Shown: piece after piece, positions 49,532 to 62,141 of the stretch
Position numbering within the stretch: position 1 is the first letter of the stretch
Layout: every line of letters begins with the position of its first letter
From: Paramecium sonneborni
Taxonomy: Eukaryota > Ciliophora > Oligohymenophorea > Peniculida > Parameciidae
DNA: 64,000 nucleotides
NCBI GenBank assembly: GCA_905182985.1
Contig: CAJJDN010000047.1
Coordinates: 510,947-574,946, forward strand
Direction: 5' to 3'
Made by a program: the position numbers and the translations under genes
Notes under the pieces: model-generated
What the model was told of the DNA's origin: nothing
Seen by the model: the letters and a program-made list of their open reading frames with translations, nothing else
Database searches by the model: none

Positions 49532-50012
49532 TCATTATAATAAATTATTTAATAAATCAATAGCTGTTAATATCTGTTGTTATGCATTTTTATATTATTT
49601 AAAATCAAATTCAGAAATTGCTGCTCTAATTTTATTTCTTGTTTCTTTCTCTAAATTCTCATATTTTTCAAGCTACTAAATTTTTTTCCATTCTAATTAT
49701 CCAATTTTAGGAGCATCAGTTTCTGATAAAGTAGTAGGTTTATTACATATATTTTCTGGAGGTATATCAAATAAATAACTCTCTACAAATACTTTAATGT
49801 TAATTTTCTAATTATTTATATAAATTCCACTACTTTCCATTATATTGTTCTATTGCTTTAAATTCAGAATATTTCTCAAAAATAATAGTATATAATAACT
49901 TTTTTCATGAAAATCCTCTCTATGTGGTTAAAGAAGGTTAAAAGAGAAAATAAATGAACTGCAAAAATAAATGATGAACATAATTCAACTTATCCTTGTC
50001 TTTCCAAATCAT
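49532..50012 (-). CDS. Small helical protein, unknown function; start uncertain
   Basis: The well-supported part is 49532-49840 (102 residues from MESSGIYINN). It contains FDIPPENICNKPTTLSETDA, then a helical end (WKKIQQLEKYENLEKE, IRAAISEFDFKQY, ILTAIDLLNNLLQ). The frame continues upstream (EDFHEKSYYILLFLRNILNL) and, through a possible 31-nt intron, reaches an ATG at 50012, giving 149 residues. The helical end is reminiscent of small helical-hairpin domains such as those of Sec31/SRA1 or Vta1, but the match is too weak to name it. Confidence 0.55.
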
Positions 50013-50322
50013 CAATATGATTAAATAATCTTAATGCTGAATCTTCAATATTCCTCATATCTGTTTCAAATCATTAAAATGGTTTTTCATTTTATTTTCT
50101 CAATAAATCTATCTCTTATCTAATGATAGTAATTTGTTTATCAATAATCTATTGGATTTATAATAATAAAGAATACAATAAAATTGGGCACTTGAAATTT
50201 GCTATTAATATAGGAAAGAACTTTTTTAATTGCAAAGTATTTAATGTAATAGGCCATAGGAGGATTAATTTATCTTATTTAATCTCCAAGAAGCAACATG
50301 GTATTTAAGTAATCAAAATTGA
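50013..50322. other. Intergenic region with unassigned minus-strand open frames
   Basis: 310 bp between two minus-strand genes. A minus-strand stretch starting MRNIEDSALRLFNHIDDLER (near 50060, running into the next gene) reads as protein but does not join either neighbour with a normal intron. It may mean that the 5' exon of the gene at 49532 is modelled wrongly. Confidence 0.35.
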
Positions 50323-51513
50323 TCATATATTTATATCTAATTAATCAGTTTTTTATGAATGTTTCGAATCAAAATGGATGATAGACCCTTCATTTACATT
50401 ATTGATCATATGATCTTCATATAAATTTTGGACATCTTTAACATTAAACAAAGACTTTATTGGTTTATGTTCTGTCAATTATAACCCAGATGTATTCCCT
50501 CTAATACTATAACCCAATTCAATACCGATGAGTATTTGGACAAGTTCTTCTATTGGCAGAATTACATTATTAATCTAATTACCTACCACTACTCTTTTAA
50601 CTAGACAACGGTAAAGGTTCTTTAGCATGAAAACTTTGAGCATCTTCTACATCTGCATCTTCTTAATCCCAATCTATTTGTTATTTGTTATTTTGAGATT
50701 TTTAATTATTTGTTAATGGATTCAAATTTGTCTATTAAATATAATTTCTAGAAACAATATTCGTTTGAATATTTGTTTGATTCGATGTATTTTCTTATTA
50801 TTTTTCATCTATCTTTTCTGTTGATGTTTTTTATGCGATTTTTCTTTTTAATAATATATATTCATAAGTGGTTATTCCTTTAAATCGAAAATATATATGC
50901 ATAAAAAGTAAAAATGTTATTGGTATTAGTAACAAAAACGTAAAGCCTATTTCAATATAACCAATTATTGATTTTATCATAAAACATACTATCAATACAG
51001 TAATTAGATATAGTTCTAATAAAACAATTAGGATAAAGAAAAATTTGTAATTTTGCAATCCTATACAATTGTTCAACCAAATGCAATGATGATCAAATTG
51101 ATCTGTACATCTATTACATGATTTACAATGTTTTGATGATGTCTTAACAAAAGCTAAACAAATTTTACAATAACAATTTAACTTTGTTTGATATTTTGCT
51201 CTATGATTATTCTTAAATTTATTACTTTTATTCTTTCAAACGATATTAATGATATATTTCAGGATCGGTGGGATCAATTTTTGTTGCAATAAACCAAAAT
51301 AAAGTGATAAAAAATGTGAAGAGCGAAACTAACATCCAGATGCGATTCTGATAAAATTTTCAAAAATTTTATGTTTACATATTCTAAAGTTTCAAAGAGA
51401 ATCATCAAATAATGCCCTAAGTAAATTAGTACTGCAGAGATTTAGTAATAATTTATTTCTTTTTTACACTGAAATCCATGTCTAATCACTATATTTTAAT
51501 TACTTTAATTCAT
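50323..51513 (-). CDS. DHHC-type protein S-acyltransferase (palmitoyltransferase)
   Basis: 366 residues after three introns (31, 25 and 34 nt; 34 is the longest in the window). Four TM helices are arranged as two before and two after the cytosolic zinc-binding cysteine-rich domain, which reads CYCKICL...KHCKSCNRC...[14 protein letters not shown]. The catalytic DHHC is at residues 122-125. The family transfers palmitate from acyl-CoA to protein cysteines through an acyl-enzyme on the DHHC Cys. A TTYE motif (GITTYEYIL) after TM4 corresponds to the usual TTxE. The C-terminal tail is polar and disordered and recovers a well-formed end only after the 34-nt intron. Confidence 0.92.
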
Positions 51514-52552
51514 AATTAATAAATAATATCATTATCAAATATAATAGTTATTGTTAGACTCACTTCTACTTTGTTTAACAAAAATTTGCTATTTTCAAAA
51601 CTTATTTAAACAAAATTAAGAATTGACATTTTTTTGATTCAAAATTTTAATCATTTATGTTCTTTCCAATAGTTTAATTTAAAAATAACCCCAATAACCA
51701 ATCTTTTAATTTGTGTTGAAACAACTTCATTTTATTTATTAATAATAGATTTTCTAAATCATAATTGTGATTGAACGATAATTTATTTTAAGCATCTAAT
51801 TTAAAATACAATATTTAATTTGTTTTATAATTAGTTTATTTGAATTGAGAATTTATTAGGTAAAAATTCTCAAATATCAAATAAAATTCCTTAATTTAAT
51901 TTCATTTAAGAACTATAATAATTAAAAAATATTTTTTTGTTTAGATTCATATATGAACTCATAGTAAAGACAATATTGGAACTTATTGCTTATGATAGTT
52001 TTGAAATAAAACTATAATGCGATAATTTGAATATCTTCTTTTAAAAAAAAAATATCTAAAATAATCTTCAAAGTAAATTTAAAGAAGATTAGTTTAAGGG
52101 GATACTTCAAATTCTTGTTTTGAGATTGAAGCAGTAAGCAAAATTGTTAAAAAAATTTGATTGTAATTGGAATTTTTAAGCAATAAGAATTATTAAATTA
52201 CAATTAAGAAATGACAAATTATCATTAATTTAAAAACAATTTAAACTGAATTCGTTTTTTCTTGCTTACTATTGTCTAATAAGATAAAACAAATAGTATA
52301 ATAATTATTGTGTCTTTTAATTGTATTTATTGTTTAGAGATTGAAATAGATTTATATAATTCGATTAGTTCACAAAGTTTCAAATATTATCTATCAAAGA
52401 ATAATATTTTGAAGAAGTGCAATTAATTTATTTATAATAACGGTTTAACTCTATTGAGAAATTCTTTTACTTTATTTTGTATACCCTAATCCAATCATTT
52501 AATATAATTGTTTAAAATTAAACAAGAGAATAAATTCATACTCCCATTTATT
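51514..52552. other. AT-rich intergenic region
   Basis: About 1.04 kb in front of two divergent genes. Frames are short and not protein-like on both strands. No RNA gene or repeat recognised. Confidence 0.55.
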
Positions 52553-52811
52553 ATGGCTGAATAATTATTAAATAATTAAACCTTGAAGAATTAATTTGTT
52601 AGATAGATACAGCTTTCGTCAAGATTAGTAAAAATCTAACTCTCTGACCAATCATATATAAATATTGAAATATTTCAAATGGTAGTCTCAAACATTCTTA
52701 TTGGAATTAAACTATATAAGGTTATGGCAGTAGTATTATGAGTATAGATAAATTATAGATAAAGAAATATTTATAAAATATAGAGATAAGGCAACCTTTA
52801 TAAGTTTGTGA
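52553..52811 (+). CDS. Small helical protein, unknown function
   Basis: 78 residues with one 22-nt intron (52721-52742). It begins MAEQLLNNQTLKNQFVRQIQ, continues SSRLVKIQLSDQSYINIEIF and ends DKEIFIKYRDKATFISL. Amphipathic and intron-dependent: with this intron the frame ends cleanly at TGA (52809). A 27-nt intron alternative (52721-52747) leads into a less convincing hydrophobic frame. No family recognised. Confidence 0.5.
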
Positions 52812-53120
52812 ATAGAATTATGATTAACATTACAACTTTTTATACTTTATTTATTATCTGTCTATTCTTATATTTTATAATATTATATATATCTTACATA
52901 ATTAATTTATTGTAATCCATTCATAATCATAGATGTTAACATAAACATTTATTAATATGCCATAATGATAATTCTGTATTTTAACACAAATTAATGAGAA
53001 AGTTAATACTTAATACTGTATTTAGAGTAGTTGAATCTGAAAATATCATAAAGTATTCCAATGATTGAATATATGAGAAGGATTGACTTTTCATATAAAT
53101 TAATTTAAATTATCGTTAAA
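52812..53120. other. AT-rich spacer
   Basis: 309 bp between two plus-strand genes. Nothing recognised beyond A/T-rich DNA. Confidence 0.55.
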
Positions 53121-55835
53121 ATGGATATTCAGCAATTTGAAAAAGAACTAGTAACAAAATTACAATTCAAAGCTTCATCAAGAGTTGGTATTGATACTGT
53201 ATTACTTAAAATATTCAAATTCTTTGATTTGACTAATTCAGGATATCTAAAAAAATAAGACTTTTTTAAAGCAATAGCTAAATCTGGTGTAACAATAACT
53301 GAGCAAGATGTATGTTGAATATCTTATTGTAGTTTGGTGAAAAATTATGGGTTCACTATTCAGATGGTTTATAACTTAATTATAAAGATTTTATCAATAG
53401 GGTTGTTATAAAGGATACAAATATAGAGGATTAATGTGAATCAAGAATAATAACTTCCCCATTAGAATCCTTAAAAGCAAAGATCTAATTAAAGGGTGCT
53501 TTAGGTTTGTTAAATTTAGGAATTAGTTTACCAAATTAATTTAACTGTCAACAATTATAAGACTACTTAAGAAGATAAGGGATAGATGTAGAAGGATTAT
53601 ATTAAATATTTAATGGAGAATTCATGAGTTAATCTAATTTGATAGGTTTAATAAAAGGACAGTTAATGAATTAATTTAGATAAGCATTAATGACTAATGT
53701 ATTTTATTCTTTTGAGATTCGAGAATTAACACCTTAATTCTTAATAAACAGATTTTAATCTGAAAGGCATCCTGAAATTAAGTTTTTGGGAAGAGATTCA
53801 AATCAAATTAAAGAAGAGTTTATTACAGGACTTAGTCTTTATTTATAGATGAGAGCAATTAAAGTATTGAATTTATAGGATTGGTTGGACTTTTATTCAT
53901 ATTTTGGATTTAATATTTAAAATGATGAAATCTTTCGAAATATAATAGTTCAAGTTTGGAACTTAGATTAATTCAATTAATAATAATAATAATAATAATA
54001 ATAAGCATCTCCACAATAAAGTGTAAAATAAAAGTCTTATTAACAATAATTATAATAATCACCTGGATCTTAAAGACAAGTGAATTAATAATTAAATTTT
54101 TCTCCTGAAAATAAATCAACTAAATCATATTAATAATATTAACAATCTTAATTATAAAGAACACCAATATAATAAAATATATAAGAAGCTGTTTTAGAAT
54201 AGTCTAGATAATCAGTACCTAAGTCTGTAAAATCTCATCAATCATAGAAATCACATCAATCTTAATAATCATAATTATCTGCAACATCTAAATAAGTAGA
54301 ATTGATAGTTTAAAGAATTCGAAATAGATTAATATCAAGAGGAGCGAGAGGATTTATATCTTTATATAGAGTATCAAAGATCTTAGATGCTGATTAAGAT
54401 GGATTGTTAAATTTATCAGAATTTAGAAGAGCTATTAGAGATCATAAAATTGAAGTAACTGATCCAGAAATAGATTTAGTATTTTAATATTTTGATAGAG
54501 ATGTATCAGGATTAATTGATATTTGGGGATTTATGTTTGTATTAAGAGGTGAAATGAGTGAATAGAGATTATAATTAGTAGAATAATTATTTGAAAAATA
54601 TAGATAAGGTGAATTTATATCTATCTCAAATTTAAGAAATAATTTCATAGTAAGAAATCATCCTGATTTAAAAAGTGGAAAAAAGAGTGATGATGAACTA
54701 ATCTAAGATTTCTTTGAACCTTTATAATAATTACATAATATAAATGGAGGATTTGGGAATGAGAATATTAATAAAAATGAACTTATAGAATACTTTAGTA
54801 ATTTTAGTGCATCAATTCCTGATGACAAATATTTTGAATAAATCCTTGTTACTGTTTTTAAAATATAAGCAGAACAATAAAAAAGTCATCATGCTGGTAA
54901 TAAATAAGTTTTTGAACCAGATCATAAACGAAGTTATTTATAAGATCATCATCGTTATGTTGTTTAAGGTGGTAGTGTTTCTGCAAATGCACCATTTGGA
55001 ACTTTTACTTAATAAGAGCATTCTTAATAATAAAGACCTGTTTCTAGTTATGAATAACCTGCATCTTTCAATATTTTTAAACCACTTTAGGATAATATTT
55101 CTAAATCAAATGTACAATTAAGTCATTCTTAAATATCATAATAGCCATCTTAGAATTAATAATAATAATATCATTTATAAATTGAATAAACTCCTAAATA
55201 ATAGAAATAAAAAATAGATAGTTTTTAAATATTAAAAAATAAGATTTTATAAAGAGGAATAAGAGGATTAATTAATATTTAATCAAGATTTAGAATTTTT
55301 GATTAATTAAGAATAGGATCCTTATCTTTAAATGATTGGTTGAATTGTTTTAAAGCTTGGAAATTGGATTTGAATGAATAGGTAATTTAGGATGTATTTC
55401 ATTAATTATAAACTAATGGAATGATTATATATGACAATTTTATTAAATAACTTTAAGGTACTTTGAGTTTGAGGAAATTTAATATTTTATAATAAGTATT
55501 TGAATCTTTACCTAAATAAAACATTGAAGTTATAAAAAGTATGAATCGAAATAATAATTAGATTAATTTAATTCTAAGGAACATCCAGATGTGAAATTGA
55601 ATAAAAAAAGAGAAGATGAAATTCTATGTGAATTTATTGATACATTTGAATAGCATCATTTAATATTTGTAATTTAGTCTACTTATTATAGACTGGAGGA
55701 GATTATCTAAAAAATCCAAATGTAACTTTTGAAGAATTCATAGACTACTATAATAATTTAAGTGCTTTAATAGATGATGATACTTAATTTGAATAGTTTC
55801 TGGGAGCAGTTTGGAATTTAAGAAAGAGATTATGA
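53121..55835 (+). CDS. Multi-EF-hand calcyphosin-like protein
   Basis: 881 residues after three 23-nt introns. It opens with an EF-hand-like unit (KIFKFFDLTNSGYLKKQDFF). A Q-rich linker holds a run of eight Gln. Next is a strong calcyphosin-type block: RNRLISRGARGFISLYRVSK, the calcium loop DADQDGLLNLSEF and a second loop DRDVSGLIDIWGF. A related third block lies near the C-terminus (NKILQRGIRGLINIQSRFRI, ending FIDYYNNLSAL). Calcyphosin-like proteins are calcium sensors, often ciliary. Only the middle block keeps full sets of acidic calcium ligands, so the others are probably structural. Confidence 0.82.
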
Positions 55836-55910
55836 AAGATTAATATATATAAATAAAAATACTACTACAATAAAAAAATTTGAATTTTAATTAATTGAGA
55901 AAAGTAATTA

Positions 55911-58451
55911 ATGAGATTGAATGATTTGAATGAATCAAGAAAGATGTTAAAATAATTAAAAGAAAAAGATATAAGACCACCTAGATCATATAGTGACTTT
56001 TCTAAATCTCCAAGATAATTATAATTAGATACATTATAATTATATTCATGGGGTATAATGAGATAAGAATATATGTAGGTCTGAATACATGTGGATAGTT
56101 ATTAAAATCAAATAAAAACATAAGTCCTCATTATTAGGGTGCTTCATTATGTTCCGCTGGAGAAAATCATACTATAATAGTTAATAATAAAAATGAAGTA
56201 ATAGGATTTGGTGATAATTAATTTGGTTAATTAGGATATGAATCTAATAGTTAAACTAAATTGACTCCAATATTTAAAGATTAGAGAATAACAAGTATAG
56301 TTTGTGGAGCAGAACATACTTTAATGTTGACAGCAAAAGGAGAAGTTTATTCTTGGGGTTTAAATTTGAAAGGATAATTAGGTTTAGGTTGTTTTGATAA
56401 TGTTTTTTAACCAACTCTTGTTTATGGTCTTTTACCTTTCGGTACAAGTAATAGTAAGGCAAGAGAACAATATGTAGGACATAAAAGAATGAAGAGTTCA
56501 AATGAAGGAGATTAATAAACATCTCCAAGTTTAAATGAGAGATCTAATTCCATTGATAATATAATGGAATAAATTGTTATGATGAAAGAAAAGATTAAAT
56601 AAAAGAATTCTAATGAAACACAAAGTTAAATATTATTATAAAATGATGAAGCTGTTTAATAAATTGCTTGTGGAGCATTACATACACTTGTCTTAACAAA
56701 TAAAAATAGAGTATTTTCATGTGGATTTGGAGAATCTTATGCTTTAGGACATTCTGAAAATTAAACTATTAATGAATTCAAACAGATATTAAATTTATAA
56801 TAATATAAAGTTGATAAAATATGTTGTGGATTAGCTCATTCAGGATGTATTATAGAAGGTGGTAAACCATTTATTTGGGGAGTTTGTAAATCTAATAAAG
56901 ATTACTTTAAATAACCATAATAGATTAAAATTATAGATGAATTAAATACTTAATAGTGTGTCTTCGATATTAAAATGGGAGAGATGTTCACTATATTCTT
57001 AACAAGTAAAGGAGAAGTGTATTCTATGGGTGAAAACATTTAAGGATAATTAGGAATAGAATAAAATTCTACAGATAAACCTCTTAAAGTTATGGGAATA
57101 CCTTTAATTTCATAAATCTCTTCTGGAAGAAATCATTGTGTTGTTTTGTCAGCTGATTATAAATAGATATATGGATGGGGATCAAATATTTATGGTTAAT
57201 TAAATGGTCAACCTAGTGTTAATCAAAAAGGTATTATTTCTCCTAAATTATTATTTACTATTCCTGAAACTTAAAAGATTGTTTGTGGTAATTTTCATAC
57301 ATTGTTATTATCATCATCTTATTTAGAAATTGTTTTAGATGAGAATGAAAATCCTTAGAAAGAATCAGATAAATTAAATGAAGAAGTTGAAAAATATAGA
57401 AATGAATAAGAAATATTAAAATAATAAAATATTTAATTACAATCGAAATATGATAGAATGAAGAATGAAATTCTATAGAAAAAGAAAGTTAAAGATTAAA
57501 AGGTTTAAACTAACGAATCTTATATTTAAAGATAAATAAAAAAACAATAATCCAAATTTGATATATCTGCTTTAGAAATATCACCTGAAAGACCAATTAA
57601 ACATAGAATATTTTAATCTAGTTTAGATATTGATTTTAATGATATAATGCTTGAAAAATAAATAAGTGAAGGTGGTTATGGAGTCATTTATAAGGCTAAA
57701 TGGAGAGAAACAACAGTTGCTGTTAAAATGTTTAAAATAGATGGGATGAATGAAAATCATATTAGAGATTTTCTTTCTGAATGTCATGCAATGGAAGCAC
57801 TCAGACATCCAAATATTGTAATGTTTTTAGGTGCTTGTACAAAACCTCCTAATTTAGCAATAGTTCTTGAATATTGTTCAAGAGGCTCATTATGGTAAGT
57901 AATCTAAAATCATGATATTCATTTAACATGGGAAGACAGAAGAAAAATAGCTTTGGATGCAGCAAAAGGGGTATTATATCTACATTCATTCAATCCTCCT
58001 ATTTTACATAGGGATTTAAAAAGTCTTAATTTATTATTGGATGAAGCTTTGAGAACAAAATTAGCTGATTTTGGATGGACTAGAACTCTATCTAATTATA
58101 TGACAAGTAAAATTGGAACATATTAATGGATGGCACCTGAAGTTATTGCTGGATAAATTTATACAGAAAAAGCTGACGTATTTAGTTTTGGTATAATATT
58201 GTGGGAAATAGCAGCAAGAGAACCTCCATATAGAAGTAATATTCTTATTTTATTTTATATTAGATATTACTGGATTGCAAGTTTCTTTAGATGTGCTAAA
58301 TAATGATTTTCGACCAACCATGCCAAAAAAAACACCTGAAGTATTCGCCAGACTTACTAAAAGATGCTGGGATAGAGATCCAGAAAAGCGACCATCTTTT
58401 AAAGAAATTATTAAAGAATTCGAAATGATGAAATTCCCTCCTGGTATTTGA
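55911..58451 (+). CDS. RCC1-repeat protein fused to a TKL-family protein kinase
   Basis: 828 residues after two introns (26 and 28 nt). The N-terminal half is an RCC1/beta-propeller set: LYSWGLNTCGQL, VIGFGDNQFGQLG, VYSWGLNLKGQLGLG, VFSCGFGESYALG, VYSMGENIQGQLG, IYGWGSNIYGQL. A coiled coil (about 450-530) links it to the kinase: GGYGVIYKAKW, VAVKMF (catalytic Lys), HRDLKSLNLLL, ADFGWTR, GTYQWMAPE, DVFSFGIILWE, RCWDRDPEKRPSF. All catalytic motifs are intact. HRDLKSLNLL and the RCWDxxPxxRP ending place it with tyrosine-kinase-like Ser/Thr kinases (Raf/MLK type). The propeller is probably a regulatory or localising module. Confidence 0.93.
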
Positions 58452-58959
58452 TAATTAATAAAAAACTTTTAATTATAAATTTTCCTTTATAATTTATAAG
58501 TATCAATAATATTTACATTATCAAAGAATATTATTTTATAAGAATAATATGCCTTTATATTTCATTTTACTTTTCTAAATTTTAATTGATTCAAAATTGA
58601 AAATTTTATACTAATTAAATCGAAGAATCAAATTAATAAAGCATAATTGAATTAAAAATAATGACTTAGTAACTAGTATTTGCTTTCTAATTCATTAGAT
58701 TTAAAAAAAAGTGATGTTATGTCCAATATAATTAATTTATAAATTTATTCTTATATATCTAATTTAAATTTATTAACAAGTGAATTATTTTCCTTCATCA
58801 AGTACAAGTAATTAAATATTTAGTAATAATTTAAGTCTAATCATTCAATTTAATATTATTAAATAATAAATATTATATTATAATTATATTGTTTTAATGA
58901 TTTGGTTCAAATTCTTTTTTCAAATAACAGACAATTATCTAAATCAATGCATTATAAAA
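58452..58959. other. AT-rich region between kinase gene and P450 remnant
   Basis: No convincing gene. A plus-strand open stretch from about 58900 is the complement of the P450 remnant and its flank, so I give it little weight. Confidence 0.45.
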
Positions 58960-59349
58960 ATTTAACTCCTATTAAAGAGCTGGATTTAACTCAATTATAT
59001 ATATCTAACATTAAAGCTATGTTAATTTTTATTTCTATCATTGCCATATACATAAGGAATATGAATAAATCCATTATCATTTTGAAATAATTTAGATTCT
59101 TTAAAAATCTTTTCTAATTAAATTATCCTTAACTTATTTATCTTATTTGATTATTCTAAAAAGAGTAACAAATGCCGGATTCCTCAATCTTAAGGCTTCT
59201 TAAATCAAAGCATTAATCTTACAAACCTTATTTACATGTTTTTCATTAATATCATCATCTCTAAGAACTTCTTCTAAGATTTAAGATTAAAATTTACGAA
59301 TATTTAGTATAGTATATGTAGAAATTGAAATAGAAGCAAAATAAATATA
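58960..59349 (-). pseudogene. Remnant of a cytochrome P450 gene (C-terminal part)
   Basis: The minus strand reads YFASISISTYTILNIRKF (degraded I-helix A-G-x-D-T-T region), then EEVLRDDDINEKHVNKV and INALIQEALRLRNPAF with the K-helix E-x-x-R (59199-59188), then RIIKQDKQVKDNLIRKD. A later shifted frame gives NGFIHIPYVYGNDRN...SFNVRY, resembling the P-E-R-F region. A TGA precedes the I-helix (59350-59352), frames are broken, and I find no heme-binding F-x-x-G-x-R-x-C motif downstream. P450s are heme mono-oxygenases; this piece cannot be active. About 290 bp without a gene lie before the next one. Confidence 0.55.
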
Positions 59350-59640
59350 TCAACCTACTTTAGAATCTATGGATGGATATGATAAATTAATGCAAAAAAA
59401 ATAGGAATTAAAGATTTTGGAATCTTTATTATTGATATATAATTAATATCATAAGTTATAACTATTTTTAAATACATAATATTTTTCTTTTTAAATTGAA
59501 CTTAAATTTATGTTAATGTTAAATAATACCTTATTAAAGTTTTGCTGAATTTATGTTGTAAGTTATATAAAATTCACAAATTATTTTATTTTGAAAATTT
59601 TGAGAATAATTGATTTTTTATTAATAATTTATTTGGTAAA

Positions 59641-62141
59641 ATGACTTTGAAACTAAACCAAAAGGTCAATTTATTAATTTTAAACTTGCTGAATTATATA
59701 AGCTTTACTTAAGACACTAACTAATCAGCCTTTATTAACTTAACAAATACTCGAAATGAATTATGTAGCAATATAAAATTTTGTAAAATAAAAACTTAAA
59801 TTAGTTGACATATCTGATACTTAAAGAAAAGAAGTTTGGAATTCAATATATGCTAAATCACATTTTGAAATATAAGAAAACATTGAAATTATTGTTAACA
59901 ACAGTTATGAGCTAACGAATAATGATTATTTCACTTAATTATCTAGCTACACTATCCCTTGGATAATACTTGCTTTTGGAACCCTTATACTTTCTATTTT
60001 GTATATAATAATTGTTTTAAAACCAAAGTTAAAATAATAGTTGATTTTAGTTCTGTTGTAGTTTGGATAAAAAATCATACAGATGAAGAATATATTAAAA
60101 ATACAAAAAGATTACATAAATATGGCATCGTCTCAATTGTTATTTTAAATCTAATCATCATAATTTGTTCTATAATTGCTTTAGTAATTATATAATTACA
60201 AAAAATTAGGTTTATAAAAATGATGTTACTGAAGGACTCTCTTATTCAAGTTGTTATTTAAGCTAATCATTTGACGATTTATTAAATAAAAAAGATGAAA
60301 ATTTTGTTGGATATGGTAATCTTTAAACAGATTTTTAAATTTTGTCAAAACATATTCAAGATTTTTAGATAAATTTAAAGAATTTATTTTAAGATAGAAA
60401 ATCTATTAAAATGGCATAAAAGCTATCAGAATTAATTGAATTTAATGATTAGTATTTTATTTATTTAATTTAGATTTAAGAGAAATTTACCAAGATCCCC
60501 ATTGCCAATAATGATATCTTCTAATGGTACAAATGTAATAGAAAAAGTAGAGTCTCATTTTTCAAAATCTAAATTAGTAATTTAATAAATAACAATATTA
60601 GTTTGATTATATCTTATCAAATGAATAAGATGAAGATTATTTGACTTTTTAAGAATATTATGATCTTCTCAAATAATAAGATGAACAACTTTATTTAACA
60701 GATCAAATAAATTAAGTGAATAATTTTTATGAAAATGTTTTTTAGCATTTTGGAGTAATTGAGAATTCATCTTTTACTCTAAGAGATTAAAGATTGACTT
60801 AAACATATTCAAAAACTCAAAAATAATTATAAGTGATAAACAATTATTTATTTGTATATTCTAATAAGTATATGGGCTTTCATTAGAGTTTGAATGATAA
60901 AATTATTACTTACACAAATGCTGTAATGGGAATTGGAATTACATTAATAATTTTTTGCTTTTTTTAGATCATAATTTGGGTAGGCTATTGGTTAAATTAT
61001 AAGCTAAAAATTAAAAATATTATTGATTTCTTATGGTTTATTTGTAATTTATTGTTAATAGCGCTATTAATTGTAAATATATTCCTCCATTCTCATTCTT
61101 AATTATCATATGATTTGTGTATATATTTTGATGGTTTTGTAAATAAAATTGAAAAATACTAAACTCAAGATATCATTAATTTTGACGATTCAAAATAAAC
61201 ACTACAAAATTGTCTATTTGAAGATGGAAATATTTATGAATAATTAAATCTTATTTAAAAAATAAAAGATATTAGAACATATATATATGGTGATTAAGGA
61301 ATAGATGAAGAAATTTAAAGAATTACTTCCAACTAAGAAGAATTTATAAAAAAAATCTAAAATAATAGTTTAAGTCTAACTTAAATTTTAGATGGAACAA
61401 TAATTGATCTTGATTAAAATTAAAAGGCAGAGTTTTAAAAAATAGTAAATGCTTTTAATGATTTAAGACAAAATCAAGATTGTATTGAATTAGCATTTAA
61501 AATTTGCTCTGATGGAACAAGTCCAAAAAAATAAGGATCGTAAAACCAAACATAATATTGCTGGCATCCTTCTTATTTAATAACTAAATATTCTTCAAAT
61601 TGTTATGAACAGTAAAATTAATTTTAGAAATTAAAACAGCATTTTTAATCTCAAGCCTAAGGTTGGATGTAAGCATAATAGTTAGAATCATAATTTGTCT
61701 CTTTAAATTAAGTAATTATTGAAAGCTTAAATTAATATATTTAATTATTTTAAAAGTTTAATGAAAAAGAACAAATGATTTTGACAAGTATGAAAAATAT
61801 ACTAAAGTCAGCTAATTGTACATTCATAAAAGTAAATAATTATTTTTTAAATATAGGAACATTACAATAAAATGTTAGATGGGATGTGCATAATTTATGC
61901 TGAATCAATATAAAAAGTATCTATACTTGTAATAATCATTATATGTATGCTATTTCTATCTGTCATTTTTAATTGTCTTACCTCTATCTAGGTATCTCAT
62001 TTGGAATCTTATGAAGAATATGCATCTACAAAGGTTATGAATTTTGCAGGATCTAGTAGAATGAGAGGCACAGATGACCTAAATCAAATGCAACATGTAT
62101 ATCCTTTGAATGTAATGAGTGTTGACTAAGATTCAAAATGA
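59641..62141 (+). CDS. Prominin-like pentaspan membrane protein
   Basis: About 785 residues after six introns (22, 23, 26, 22, 25 and 25 nt). A signal peptide (MTLKLNQKVNLLILNLLNYI) leads to an ectodomain, TM1 (YTIPWIILAFGTLILSILYI), TM2 (YGIVSIVILNLIIIICSIIA) and a large loop of about 200 residues. TM3 (AVMGIGITLIIFCFF), TM4 (FLWFICNLLLIALLIVNIFL) and a second large loop of about 240 residues (starting DLCIYFDGF) follow. TM5 (VSILVIIICMLFLSVIFNCL) is next to a short cytoplasmic tail. This 5-TM plan with two big extracellular loops is that of prominins, which mark membrane protrusions and cilia. Sequence similarity is weak, so the name rests on topology. The intron at about 60450 is the least certain. 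Confidence 0.65.

Noticed and set aside
53960..54010. (TAA)n run as a telomere-like or satellite repeat
   Set aside because: It is a poly-glutamine stretch in the EF-hand gene. No C4A2/C3A3-type telomeric repeat was seen.
58900..59540. Long plus-strand frame without TGA
   Set aside because: It overlaps the complement of the P450 remnant, starts at no good ATG, and its composition is less protein-like than the minus strand.
505..62141. Reading the TAA/TAG-broken frames as many small standard-code ORFs or pseudogenes
   Set aside because: TAA/TAG fall at conserved glutamine positions in glutamine synthetase and others, and genes end only at TGA, so the ciliate code applies.
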